Assembly: GCA_963506915.1 (NCBI GenBank)
Contig: CAUORE010000008.1
Location: 1-59,067, forward strand
Source: JABCPE02 sp963506915
GTDB taxonomy: Bacteria > Bacteroidota > Bacteroidia > Flavobacteriales > Weeksellaceae
Length of the DNA: 59,067 nucleotides
Reading direction: 5' to 3'
Positions 32,437 through 41,499 of the stretch are shown piece after piece. The position numbers and the translations under genes are program-made. How positions within the stretch are numbered: position 1 is the first letter of the stretch; the number at the start of each line of letters is the position of its first letter. Below the pieces are notes generated by a model. That model was not told the DNA's origin and did no database searches. It saw only the letters and a list, made by a program, of their open reading frames with translations.

Positions 32437-32913
32437 TTATATTCCTCTTTTATAGATAGTTATAAATACATCTTTTACACCATCTCCATTATGATCAATA
32501 TTTTTAGTAGTAAGAACTCTAATTTCACCATAAGTCACACTGATAAGATTCAGTTCTGTTTTAGTTCCATTATCTCGAGTCATTGATATTTTTTTTGTAG
32601 CAGCATCATACTGATATTTTCCTAAAAACTCTCCTTTTTCAGAACATCTTCCATCACTATCTGTTTCATACTGATGCTCATTGTAAGTATCATCATTTGC
32701 AAAATGATACCCATTATTAGCCTCACAACCTACTAATTTACCATAGCTTAATACTGTAGTTCTATCTTTTCCATCATAAATCACATATCCTGCTGGTTTC
32801 CATGTTCCTACAACTTCTGATTTGAAATACTCAGCATTATATTCTGATCCTCCATCTCTATAACATGCCGAAATAGTCAGCATACCAACAATAGATAATA
32901 TTACTTTTTTCAT
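32437..32913 (-). CDS. Lipocalin-like lipoprotein
   Basis: A 158-residue lipoprotein (lipobox TISAC, cysteine 17). The mature part begins with a lipocalin-type strand VGTWKPAGYVIYDGK and continues with paired strands (YHFANDDTYNEHQYE, GKYQYDAATKKISM). It has a calcium-like loop DHNGDGVKD near the end. Proteins of this type are common in Flavobacteriia and their role is unknown. A -7 element is 22 nt upstream. Confidence 0.65.
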   Translation of the reverse strand: MKKVILSIVGMLTISACYRDGGSEYNAEYFKSEVVGTWKPAGYVIYDGKDRTTVLSYGKLVGCEANNGYHFANDDTYNEHQYETDSDGRCSEKGEFLGKYQYDAATKKISMTRDNGTKTELNLISVTYGEIRVLTTKNIDHNGDGVKDVFITIYKRGI

Positions 32914-32935
32914 AAAAAATGTTTTTTATTCAAGG

Positions 32936-32943
32936 CAAATATA
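32936..32943 (-). promoter_or_regulatory. -7 element of the lipocalin-like gene
   Basis: Minus-strand TATATTTG, 22 nt before the start codon. Confidence 0.55.
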
Positions 32944-33133
32944 ATCATTTTTTTTCATTACACAAATCGTATTTGCCTTTTACATAATGATTTACATATT
33001 CCAAACATCATCAAACGCCCTATAAAATTAGGTTTCGGAGCGATTTTATTATTTTATAATATTTTTCAATTATTTTTTAGCAGGAACAAAGATTAACAAA
33101 AAACATCACTTCCAAACTTAATAAAATCTATTC

Positions 33134-34654
33134 TTAAAATTTAAAAGAAGTATTCCTAAAAATCTTTTCCAAAAAATTTTCCTCAGTGTATTCTTTCGGA
33201 TTGGCAACATTCAATTTCTTCAACCCATCCTGCCCACTTTTATACAGATAAAGAGCATTTTTATCCCTGAAATAATATGTATAATTCACCTTTACGGAAG
33301 ATTTTCCATTGCCATCACAAGGAGAAACCACCTCTACAGAAGAACCCACAAACTCCATCGTCGCAAAATCTCCAATGTTTTTTATTATCTTTTTCTCTAT
33401 CAATATTTTATCATCAAAAGCAAAAGCCAGTTTCAAATCCTTAATCTTTGATTTATAAGAAGATATATTTTTCTTCGTTTTGCTCTCACGCTCCCAATAA
33501 AACAGATTTTTACCATCCGCCCAAAACGCTGGCTGCCCTTGATACGAATAAAGTCCTTGATTTTTGTAAAAAACAAACTTCTCAAAATCAACATTTTGAA
33601 GACTTGGATTTAAGGCTAATTTCGCATCACTATTCATTCCTAATCTAAGCTCATAGTTATTCTCTCCATCGCTATAAATATCCTCAAAAACCTGTTTTAG
33701 CTTTTCTTTATGTTTAACTTCTGAAATATCCAATTCATTTCGTAAGTTTAAATAGACTCTGTCTTTATAGAAAAACAATTTACTTTCCGGCTTAAACTCA
33801 GCTTTACTAGCCACAAAATAAACATCACCTATACCCTTAAGCGAAGCCAATGAGTAAAACCAAATCCCTCCCTTGTTACCAAAATCAAGACAATGCCCTA
33901 GCCATATCTGTCTGACTTTCAAGTTATTAAAATTACCATCAAAATCCTGCTTTCTAAATTGTGCCGTAACATCCGTAAAAACTGGAAAATCCACCAAATA
34001 GAAAGTATCTTCATCGTAAAGGAAAAACTTAGTTTCATCCTCTTTAAAAATTTGGGTAGTTTTAGGGTTTAAATCTGGATAATCCTGCATTTTTTTCTGA
34101 TCTACACGATAAGAATACACCTTTTTATCATCTTTCATAATGTAGAAATACCCATCATTCGATCTGTATCCAGAAGCCAAAACAACAGGATTTACAGGAA
34201 ATTCAGGAATGGGAACAAACTTAAACTCATTACTATAAATATTAAAATCCAAATAATGCCACACACCACTGATTAAGAACAAATTACCATCCATTACTTT
34301 GGTAACTTTCTTATTTTCAATAATTTTCGTGCTTTTATACTTTTCAAAAATAACCTCACTATCAGGAAAAACATAGTAAAAATAAGCATCCGCAACTATC
34401 GTATAATCACCATTAATACTGACAAATCGTGCATCTTTCGGCGAAACTCCTTCCAATAGTTTTTTCCCATAAGAAACAACACTTATTCCATTAGGGTCTT
34501 TTATAATATTCACCAAAAACACCTTGCCTTTTTCCACTTTTACACTGGTTTCCAACCTTGTATGGTAGCGGTAGCAGTCACTTGCTTTCACCTCATAAAA
34601 CACTGAAAATAAAAACAATAGAACAAATCCTATTTTTAAAAATCTGGCTTTCAT
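33134..34654 (-). CDS. Secreted DKNYY-like repeat protein
   Basis: A 506-residue protein with a signal peptide (residues 1-24, ending YEVKAS). The rest consists of many short beta repeats with aromatic pairs, such as ATNAYFYYVFPDS-like strands, FFYKDRVYLNL, LFYWERESK and YYFRDKNALYLYKSG, the last fitting the DKNYY pattern. This suggests a beta-propeller or stacked-repeat fold in the periplasm or at the surface. Function is unknown. It stands alone between the lipocalin-like gene and the ABC-F gene. Confidence 0.6.
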   Translation of the reverse strand: MKARFLKIGFVLLFLFSVFYEVKASDCYRYHTRLETSVKVEKGKVFLVNIIKDPNGISVVSYGKKLLEGVSPKDARFVSINGDYTIVADAYFYYVFPDSEVIFEKYKSTKIIENKKVTKVMDGNLFLISGVWHYLDFNIYSNEFKFVPIPEFPVNPVVLASGYRSNDGYFYIMKDDKKVYSYRVDQKKMQDYPDLNPKTTQIFKEDETKFFLYDEDTFYLVDFPVFTDVTAQFRKQDFDGNFNNLKVRQIWLGHCLDFGNKGGIWFYSLASLKGIGDVYFVASKAEFKPESKLFFYKDRVYLNLRNELDISEVKHKEKLKQVFEDIYSDGENNYELRLGMNSDAKLALNPSLQNVDFEKFVFYKNQGLYSYQGQPAFWADGKNLFYWERESKTKKNISSYKSKIKDLKLAFAFDDKILIEKKIIKNIGDFATMEFVGSSVEVVSPCDGNGKSSVKVNYTYYFRDKNALYLYKSGQDGLKKLNVANPKEYTEENFLEKIFRNTSFKF

Positions 34655-34810
34655 ACTTTCAATTTATTTGAATTTCTCTTGGCTAATTTAGTGTTTTTTA
34701 GGCTAAAAAACTGATTTTTAATCTGAATTATTTCAATGTTTAAATCAAAAAAACTCACCTCAATAACCGAAAACATAAACTCAAAAGAAAGAGGAATAAG
34801 ATAAATTCAC

Positions 34811-34818
34811 TATTTTTG
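34811..34818 (+). promoter_or_regulatory. -7 element of the ABC-F gene
   Basis: TATTTTTG, 31 nt before the start at 34850. Confidence 0.55.
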
Positions 34819-34849
34819 CCGATTATTTTAAAAACTTTTTATATAAAAT

Positions 34850-36769
34850 ATGCTTTCAGTTCAGGGATTAGGATTACATCATTCGGGGAACTATTTGTTT
34901 CAAAATGTAAATTTTACGATTAAAAAAGAAGACAAAATAGGCTTAGTCGGCAAAAACGGCGCTGGGAAATCTACGCTCTTAAAGATGCTTTCGAGCGAAA
35001 TCAGTTTCTACGAAGGAAATGTGATTCCCGAGGGAAACATCACCATTGGTTTCCTTAAACAAGATTTGGATTTTGTAAAGGGAAGAACCGTTTGGGAGGA
35101 GACCATGCAGGCTTTTGAGAAGATAAACGCCATGAAAAAAGAGCTGGACGAGGTTAATCATCAGCTTGCTACCCGCACAGATTACGAGAGCCAAGCCTAT
35201 CATGACCTCATCGAGAGAATGACGGAGCTAAACGACCTTCTGCATCACCACGATGCCTACAACCTAGAAGGAGATGTAGAAAAAGTGCTGCTCGGGCTGG
35301 GCTTCAAGGCAGAAGACTTTAATAAAATTACCGATGAATTCTCTGGCGGTTGGCGAATGAGAATAGAATTAGCCAAACTTCTCCTCCAAAAAAATGATTT
35401 GATGCTGCTGGATGAGCCTACCAACCACCTCGATATGGAGTCTATCATCTGGCTGGAAAACTTTTTGAAAGATTACCCTGGCGCCATCGTCCTCGTGAGC
35501 CACGACAAGCAGTTCATGACCGCTGTCTGCAACCGAACTTTTGACATCAATAATAAAAAAATTGACGATTATAAAGCCAACTACACCAAATACCTTGAAC
35601 TAAACAAAGAACGAAGAGAAAAACTAGAGCAGGCGAAGAAAAACCAAGATGCCGAAATCAAACAGATGGAGGACAATATCAATCGCTTCCGTGCTTCGGC
35701 TACAAAAGCAAGTTTTGCTCAGTCTTTGATTAAAAAATTAGAAAAAATAGAGCGAATAGAAATAGACAATGAGGATGTTTCTAAATTCAATATTCGTTTT
35801 CAGCCGAGCATCACACCTGGGAAAGTCATCTTCGAAGCTGAAAATTTAGGTAAAGCCTACGGCGACAAGCAGGTTTTTGACCATGTGAATTTCTTCGTTC
35901 AAAGAGGAGAAAAAATCGCCCTTTTGGGACAAAACGGACAAGGGAAAACCACCCTTGCAAAGATACTTGCGGGCGTAACCAAAGATTACACAGGGAGCTG
36001 GACACTTGGGCACAATGTGAACATTGGGTATTTTGCCCAAAACCAAGAAGAAGTCCTTGACCCTAATAAAACCGTTCTCCAAGAAGCCGAAGATGCCGCT
36101 ACAGAAGAGACCCGCCCGCGCGTGAGAGACCTTCTGGGAAGCTTCCTTTTCCAGGGGGATTCCGTAAGCAAAAAGACCAAAGTGCTTTCTGGGGGAGAAA
36201 GAAACCGACTGGCGCTGTGCAAACTGCTCCTTCGCCCTTTTAATACGCTCATCATGGACGAGCCGACCAACCACTTGGATATCCAGTCCAAGGAAATTAT
36301 CAAATTGGCGCTTCAGAACTTTGAGGGGACGCTCATCGTGATTTCGCACGACCGAGAATTCCTGCAAGGGCTCTGCGACAAAATTTTTGAATTCCGAGAT
36401 GGACAGATGAAAGAATTTTTGGGTAATATTGATGAATATTTGGATTACCGCCAAAAAGAAAGCATCCGCGAAGTTTCCATAGAAAAAGCGAAACTAAGCG
36501 AAAAGCCTGAAATAAAAGAGAAAGCCGAGCCTGTAAAAGCCGAACCTGCAAAAAACACTTTCATCAGCAAAGAACAGAAAAACCTGCAAAATAAACTCAA
36601 AAAAGCAGAAGAGAAAATTGCCGATTATGAAGCAGAAATCGCTGGTTTAGAAGAAATTTTCAGTAAAACTAATCCTACTGATGAAGAGCTGAAAAAATAC
36701 AACCAACTGAAAGAAGAGCTGGCAGAAATTATGAAAGAATGGGAAGAAATCATGGGAAATTTGGAATAA
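34850..36769 (+). CDS. ABC-F family ATPase (Uup/EttA-like)
   Basis: A 639-residue soluble ABC-F protein with two ATPase domains and no membrane segment. The first has GKNGAGKST, signature FSGGWRMRIEL and LLDEPTNHLD; the second GQNGQGKTT, LSGGERNRLAL and IMDEPTNHLD. Between them is the charged inter-domain linker that reaches the ribosomal P/E-site tRNA. A C-terminal coiled coil (about 560-639), as in Uup, probably binds nucleic acid. Such proteins relieve stalled ribosomes or give antibiotic protection; which one cannot be decided. Confidence 0.93.
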   Translation: MLSVQGLGLHHSGNYLFQNVNFTIKKEDKIGLVGKNGAGKSTLLKMLSSEISFYEGNVIPEGNITIGFLKQDLDFVKGRTVWEETMQAFEKINAMKKELDEVNHQLATRTDYESQAYHDLIERMTELNDLLHHHDAYNLEGDVEKVLLGLGFKAEDFNKITDEFSGGWRMRIELAKLLLQKNDLMLLDEPTNHLDMESIIWLENFLKDYPGAIVLVSHDKQFMTAVCNRTFDINNKKIDDYKANYTKYLELNKERREKLEQAKKNQDAEIKQMEDNINRFRASATKASFAQSLIKKLEKIERIEIDNEDVSKFNIRFQPSITPGKVIFEAENLGKAYGDKQVFDHVNFFVQRGEKIALLGQNGQGKTTLAKILAGVTKDYTGSWTLGHNVNIGYFAQNQEEVLDPNKTVLQEAEDAATEETRPRVRDLLGSFLFQGDSVSKKTKVLSGGERNRLALCKLLLRPFNTLIMDEPTNHLDIQSKEIIKLALQNFEGTLIVISHDREFLQGLCDKIFEFRDGQMKEFLGNIDEYLDYRQKESIREVSIEKAKLSEKPEIKEKAEPVKAEPAKNTFISKEQKNLQNKLKKAEEKIADYEAEIAGLEEIFSKTNPTDEELKKYNQLKEELAEIMKEWEEIMGNLE

Positions 36770-36787
36770 TTTTCTAAAAAACTTTTG

Positions 36788-37465
36788 ATGAAAAAGGCGT
36801 TTGTTTTCATTTTAAAAACCATCGGCGTTCTGCTGGGGATAGTGGTTTTGTATATTGTTTTAGGGCTTTTAATTCCACTGATAAAAGTTCCTGCCGAGGA
36901 AACCTCCGACCCGAAAACCATTCCTATGTATATTTATACCAATGGGATGCATACGGATTTAGTGGTTCCCATCAAAACGGAAGTCGTGGACTGGAGCCAG
37001 CAGATTCCTTTTGAAAATACACTTTCCCAAAGAACGGATTTCTCCTATGTAGGCATCGGCTGGGGAGACAAGGGATTTTATCTGGATACGCCCACTTGGG
37101 CTGATTTAAAGGTTTCTACAGCGATAAAAGCCGCTTTTTGGATGAGTGAATCTGCCATGCACTGCACTTTCTACGAAAAAATGCAGGAAAATGATGACTG
37201 CAAGAAAATAATGCTGACCGAAAAGCAATACAGTGATTTGGTAAAATTCATCAAAAACCAGTTCAAACAGGATGAAAACGGAAATTTCATTTTAATAAAA
37301 ACGGATGCTGTTTATGGAAAAGATGATGCCTTCTACGATGCCAAAGAAAGCTACAATTTCATGAAGACCTGTAACACTTGGGCAAACAACGGACTAAAAA
37401 CTGCTGGACAAAAGGCAGCCCTCTGGACACCCTCTGATTTTGGGATTTTTTATCATTATAAATAA
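36788..37465 (+). CDS. TIGR02117 (DUF2459) family protein
   Basis: A 225-residue protein with one N-terminal membrane anchor (residues 5-30) and a periplasmic domain. The family motif YIYTNGMHTDLVVPI is present near 45, followed by YVGIGWGDKGFYLDTPTW and the cysteine-containing TCNTWANNGLKTAG. The H/C pair suggests a papain-like (NlpC-type) fold but enzymatic activity has not been shown for the family. ATG 36788 is one codon after a TTG. It lies 18 nt after the ABC-F gene. Confidence 0.8.
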   Translation: MKKAFVFILKTIGVLLGIVVLYIVLGLLIPLIKVPAEETSDPKTIPMYIYTNGMHTDLVVPIKTEVVDWSQQIPFENTLSQRTDFSYVGIGWGDKGFYLDTPTWADLKVSTAIKAAFWMSESAMHCTFYEKMQENDDCKKIMLTEKQYSDLVKFIKNQFKQDENGNFILIKTDAVYGKDDAFYDAKESYNFMKTCNTWANNGLKTAGQKAALWTPSDFGIFYHYK

Positions 37466-37500
37466 AATATAATTTTATTTTTTATCTAATCGTAAAAGAT

Positions 37501-37508
37501 TATATTTG
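37501..37508 (+). promoter_or_regulatory. -7 element of the CD225/DUF2752 pair
   Basis: TATATTTG, 26 nt before the start at 37535. Confidence 0.6.
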
Positions 37509-37534
37509 CTGCCAATAAATACACTATAAATTAT

Positions 37535-37825
37535 ATGGAACCTACAAATTATCAAAACCCTACAGAATTTAACACGCCACCTAAAAACTGGCTGGTAGAA
37601 TCTATTTTAGTTACTTTATTTTGTTGTTTACCACTTGGAATTGCTGGAATTATCAATGCTTCTAAAGTAGAAGGATTGTTCCTAGCGGGAGACATTGCAG
37701 GAGCTAACAAGGCTGCAGCTGACGCTAAAAAATGGACAATGTATAGTCTATTCGCTGGGTTAGCTGTTATTGTATTATATTTCCTATTTATATTACTTGC
37801 TGTTATAAGTGGAATGGCATCTTAA
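37535..37825 (+). CDS. CD225/dispanin family membrane protein
   Basis: A 96-residue protein with the dispanin layout: PKNWLVESILVTLFCCLPLGIAGIINASKV (first intramembrane helix with the double cysteine), the cytosolic loop AGANKAAADAKKWT, then a second helix. This is the family of eukaryotic IFITM restriction factors; bacterial members are uncharacterised but frequently neighbour DUF2752 genes. The following DUF2752 frame overlaps its end by 17 nt. Confidence 0.88.
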   Translation: MEPTNYQNPTEFNTPPKNWLVESILVTLFCCLPLGIAGIINASKVEGLFLAGDIAGANKAAADAKKWTMYSLFAGLAVIVLYFLFILLAVISGMAS

Positions 37826-38201
37826 AACTATTACTAAATGGATTGTAGGTCTTTTGTTTATTTTTATACTTATTTTAGTATACAAGACCTACAACCCATT
37901 AGATAGTGCATTTTTCCCAAAATGCCCATTCAAAGTGGCTACTGGGTATGACTGCGCAGGATGTGGTTCACAGAGAGCTGTCCATCATTTATTAAACCTA
38001 AATATTGGCAAGGCTTTCAGAGAAAACATGCTTCTGGTAGTGTCTATTCCCTACATCATCGCTGGATTTTTATTTAATATCTACAAAGACAAACAAAATC
38101 CTATTTTCCTAAAATGGCGAAGAAGACTTTTTGGTCTTCATGCCACCTATATTGTCTTATTTATTGTTATTTCTTTCTGGATTCTTAGAAATATTCTCTA
38201 A
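37809..38201 (+). CDS. DUF2752 membrane protein
   Basis: A 130-residue protein with three hydrophobic helices and the DUF2752 signature CPFKVATGYDCAGCGSQRAVHHLL (Cys/Gly-rich loop) between the first and second. Translation appears to start at GTG 37809, inside the preceding gene, because no in-frame ATG exists upstream of the first helix. The overlap suggests translational coupling to the CD225 protein. Function is unknown. Confidence 0.82.
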   Translation: MEWHLKTITKWIVGLLFIFILILVYKTYNPLDSAFFPKCPFKVATGYDCAGCGSQRAVHHLLNLNIGKAFRENMLLVVSIPYIIAGFLFNIYKDKQNPIFLKWRRRLFGLHATYIVLFIVISFWILRNIL

Positions 38202-38204
38202 TTT

Positions 38205-38942
38205 TTATCTTTTCAGAATATATTCTCTCAGTTTTTCCTTGGTAGAACTATAAGTCATAGCATCCACCACTTTATAATAATTTTCTCGGTCTACGCAGTT
38301 GTCATATGCTGTTTTTGCCAGCTCTAAACGATTATCATCAAAGGAAAGCGCTTTCACCATTTGAACTATCTGCTGAGTGGTAAAATTCATTCCTTTTTGT
38401 GCGACATAGAAAGTTTCCATTTTATCTTTATCAAAAGGCTTTCCTGCATAACTTCTATAAAACTGTCCAAATTCCTCATTGCTCATCATTGGTTTATACC
38501 CACCGATATTTGGATAAACTTGAATGCCATTGTCTTCAATATTTTCTTCACCAAAAAGATAAAGGTCATAGCCGTCAAAATCTATCAACAACCTTGTATT
38601 TTCCCTCAATTCCACCTGTGTCCTATACACCAAGATATTTCCTTTTTCATAAATTGAAAGCATCTGTATTCCTCTATTCAAATCAAAGAAGCGATACCTT
38701 CCTGTAGAATTTTCCATCATCTGTCCTCCTACTTCTACCCGAAATCGCCCTTCAGCGAAAACCCTAAGCCACAGCTGCGCCTGTCTGCCATCTCCATACA
38801 TATTTCTATTACGGAAAACACCTCTATCAGTGGGATTTCTCCTACTTACATTTACTTCGTTTCTAAATTTCGTTACCCTAATATCTTGCGCATAAACAAC
38901 CGAACATAAACCTAAAAAGGCTAATAATAAATATTTTTTCAT
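38205..38942 (-). CDS. DUF4476 protein
   Basis: A 245-residue secreted protein (signal peptide ending VVYAQ). The N-terminal half is beta-rich; the C-terminal half is the helical DUF4476 domain with MMSNEEFGQFYRSYAGKPF, the KMETFYVAQKGMNFTTQQIVQMVKALSFDDNRLELAKTAYDNC core split over helices, and a final KVVDAMTYSSTKEKLREYI. The family is restricted mainly to Bacteroidota and has no known function. It converges with the DUF2752 gene. Confidence 0.85.
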   Translation of the reverse strand: MKKYLLLAFLGLCSVVYAQDIRVTKFRNEVNVSRRNPTDRGVFRNRNMYGDGRQAQLWLRVFAEGRFRVEVGGQMMENSTGRYRFFDLNRGIQMLSIYEKGNILVYRTQVELRENTRLLIDFDGYDLYLFGEENIEDNGIQVYPNIGGYKPMMSNEEFGQFYRSYAGKPFDKDKMETFYVAQKGMNFTTQQIVQMVKALSFDDNRLELAKTAYDNCVDRENYYKVVDAMTYSSTKEKLREYILKR

Positions 38943-39038
38943 TTCATCAAATTTGTTTTCAAAAATGAAAATTTAATGCCAAAAACTTTTGGTGCTTTCA
39001 TTTCATTATGTGATTTTTATCATTAAAAATAAAAAATG

Positions 39039-39046
39039 TATCTTTG
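39039..39046 (+). promoter_or_regulatory. -7 element of the DEAD-box gene
   Basis: TATCTTTG, 20 nt before ATG 39067. It lies inside the upstream extension of the frame, ruling out the earlier start. Confidence 0.65.
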
Positions 39047-39066
39047 CCGAAATTTTAAAAAACTTA

Positions 39067-40725
39067 ATGAATTTATTTAGCGAGTCCAATTTAAGTCCTG
39101 AAATCATCAAGGCAGTTGGCGAATTGGGCTATGAAAGCCCTACGGAGATCCAAAAACAGACCATTCCTTTCATTTTATCGGACATCAGAGACCTTATTGC
39201 TCTGGCACAGACGGGAACGGGGAAAACAGCGGCGTTTTCTTTACCTATTTTGGATATGATAGATGATACCAGCCGTAAAATACAGCTTTTGGTATTGGCC
39301 CCAACGAGGGAATTGGCATTACAAATTGCCAAAGACATTAAAAACTACACCAAATATTTGCCAAATGTGAAAACTACAGCAGTATATGGTGGAAGCAGCA
39401 TCACAGACCAAATCAGAAATTTGAGAGAAAAACCTCAAATCATCGTGGGAACACCTGGGAGAGTTATTGATTTAATCAATAGAAAAGCTCTAGACTTCTC
39501 TCAAATCCATTGGCTGGTGCTGGATGAAGCGGATGAAATGCTGTCTATGGGCTTCAAGGATGATTTAGAAACTATTCTTTCTGAAACTCCTGAAACCAAG
39601 CAAACATTACTATTTTCTGCTACGATGAACAAGGAAGTGGAGAGAATTTCTAAAAATTATCTTACCAATCCTCATCGTATTTCAGTAGGCTCTATCAACG
39701 CGGTTAAGAAAAACATTAAACACGAATATTATGTGGTAAACTACCGTCAGAAAAAAGAAGCCCTAAAAAGACTGATAGATGCTAATCCAAATCAATATTC
39801 TATCATTTTCTGCCGAACTAAAATGGAAACTCAGGATGTGGCTGATTTCCTAATGCAAAATGGCTACGCTGCTGATGCCCTTCATGGAGACCTCTCACAA
39901 GCGCAGAGAGACACAGTAATGAAGAAATTCAGACTAAAAAACATTGACATTTTGGTTGCTACGGATGTTGCTGCCAGAGGGCTTGATGTGAACAGCCTTA
40001 CCCATGTAATCCACTACTCGCTACCTGACGACCCAGAAGTTTTCGTACACAGAAGCGGAAGAACAGGACGCGCTGGGAAAGATGGTATCTCTATGGCTCT
40101 GATAAAACCAGAAGAAACCAGAAAGCTAAGTCAAATCAAAAGTCAAACGAAAATAGAAATTGTCGAAAAACAAATTCCAAAAGGAGAAGACATCATAAAA
40201 GCCCAAGTAGCGGGAGTTTTTGAGCAGCTTTTCACGGAACACGAGGATTTTTTTGACTTTGATGACAGCCTTATCCCAGACCTTTCTAATTTCTCTAAAG
40301 AAGAGTTGGTACATCAATTACTTCAATTCCAGCTAAAAGATTTGGCTCTTTATTATAAGAATAACAATGATTTAGCAGCTCAAAAACTAAAAGCAGAATC
40401 TGAAACCAGAGAAAGCAGAAGAGACCGAAGAGGAAGAGACCGAGATAGAGATAAAGGTGGCAGAAAGTCTAGAAAAAACAATGAAAACATGGTGAGATTT
40501 TTCTTTAATTTAGGAAAAAGAGACAAATTAAAGAAAACTGATGTACTGGACATCATCAACCAAGCTACCAAAAAATCTAAAAAACGAGCTGATATCGGAG
40601 ATATAGAAGTTTTAGAGAAGTTTTCTTTCTTTGAGGTGGAAAAATCTTTTGAGAAAGATATCCTCAATAACATTGCCGCGATGAAATTCAAAGGAAAAGA
40701 AATGCGCGCAGAAGTAGCAAACTAA
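39067..40725 (+). CDS. DEAD-box RNA helicase (CsdA/DbpA-like)
   Basis: A 552-residue RNA helicase. Domain 1 (about 1-200) has AQTGTGKT, PTRELALQ, DEAD and SAT; domain 2 (about 210-370) has the ARGLD and HRSGRTGRAG motifs. A charged linker (RESRRDRRGRDRDRDKGG) leads to a C-terminal DbpA/CsdA-type RNA-binding fold (about 475-552, MVRFFFNLGKRDKLKKTDVL). It probably helps ribosome assembly or RNA decay in the cold. It begins at ATG 39067, downstream of its -7 element. Confidence 0.93.
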   Translation: MNLFSESNLSPEIIKAVGELGYESPTEIQKQTIPFILSDIRDLIALAQTGTGKTAAFSLPILDMIDDTSRKIQLLVLAPTRELALQIAKDIKNYTKYLPNVKTTAVYGGSSITDQIRNLREKPQIIVGTPGRVIDLINRKALDFSQIHWLVLDEADEMLSMGFKDDLETILSETPETKQTLLFSATMNKEVERISKNYLTNPHRISVGSINAVKKNIKHEYYVVNYRQKKEALKRLIDANPNQYSIIFCRTKMETQDVADFLMQNGYAADALHGDLSQAQRDTVMKKFRLKNIDILVATDVAARGLDVNSLTHVIHYSLPDDPEVFVHRSGRTGRAGKDGISMALIKPEETRKLSQIKSQTKIEIVEKQIPKGEDIIKAQVAGVFEQLFTEHEDFFDFDDSLIPDLSNFSKEELVHQLLQFQLKDLALYYKNNNDLAAQKLKAESETRESRRDRRGRDRDRDKGGRKSRKNNENMVRFFFNLGKRDKLKKTDVLDIINQATKKSKKRADIGDIEVLEKFSFFEVEKSFEKDILNNIAAMKFKGKEMRAEVAN

Positions 40726-40775
40726 ATAATTCCCTATAAATGTATTTTAGATTAGTGCATTTATAGGTTTTTTAT

Positions 40776-40805
40776 TTTGTAAAAGTAAAATTAAGTTTAT
40801 ATTTG
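40776..40805 (+). promoter_or_regulatory. Promoter of the PiT phosphate operon
   Basis: TTTG at 40776-40779 and TATATTTG at 40798-40805, 18 nt apart, 28 nt before the ATG. Confidence 0.65.
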
Positions 40806-40833
40806 TAACCGAAAAATTTATACATTAGAACTC

Positions 40834-41472
40834 ATGGGAATTGGTAATATTTTTAAGGCATTTCAACCAAAGGACACAGTTTTTTTCACTTTATTTGAAA
40901 AAGTGGCGGCTAATCTAGTGGAAATGTCTGAGTATTTTCATAATGGAATTCAGAATTTTGATGCAAATGATGAATCTTTTTTAAAGAAAATTCACGATTT
41001 TGAACATCAAAATGATGACCTTACGCACCAAATTTACATGGAGCTGGGTAAGAATTTCATCACACCTTTTGATAGAGAGGACATACAGTCTTTGGCAACA
41101 TCTCTAGATGATGTAGCGGACTATATCTACGCTTCTACTAGATATATTTTTCTATTCAAAAGTCCTGAAACGAAGGCTTACCAAGAGTTTTCTCTTCTTA
41201 TCCAAAAGGCATGTATAGAGATTCAGAATGCCATCATCAACCTTAAAGATTTTAAAGATTTGGAGGCTGTGAAAGAATCATGCATCAAAATCAATAGTAT
41301 AGAAAACATTGCTGATGATGTGCAGAGTTCGGCTCTAATTAAGCTATTCGAGACCAATGACCCTATTACCATCATCAAAGTACAGCAGGTACTAAACTAC
41401 CTAGAAGAGGTAACTGACAAGGCGGAAGAAGTAGCTGGTGTAATGAGCAGCATCATCATCAAATACGCTTAA
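40834..41472 (+). CDS. DUF47 (PhoU-like) PiT accessory protein
   Basis: A 212-residue helical protein with the DUF47/PhoU-like pattern: FFTLFEKVAANLVEMSEYFHNG, IHDFEHQNDDLTHQIYMELGKNFITPFDREDI, and DVADYIYASTRYI. Such proteins partner PiT transporters and are thought to gate or regulate phosphate uptake. The acidic/histidine pairs are consistent with metal binding. The PiT gene follows after 27 nt. Confidence 0.92.
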   Translation: MGIGNIFKAFQPKDTVFFTLFEKVAANLVEMSEYFHNGIQNFDANDESFLKKIHDFEHQNDDLTHQIYMELGKNFITPFDREDIQSLATSLDDVADYIYASTRYIFLFKSPETKAYQEFSLLIQKACIEIQNAIINLKDFKDLEAVKESCIKINSIENIADDVQSSALIKLFETNDPITIIKVQQVLNYLEEVTDKAEEVAGVMSSIIIKYA

Positions 41473-41499
41473 TTTCTAACACTAACTAAAAAATAAAGT

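Noticed and set aside
35846..36454. A 202-residue minus-strand open frame
   Set aside because: It is antisense to the ABC-F gene, and codon patterns follow the sense frame.
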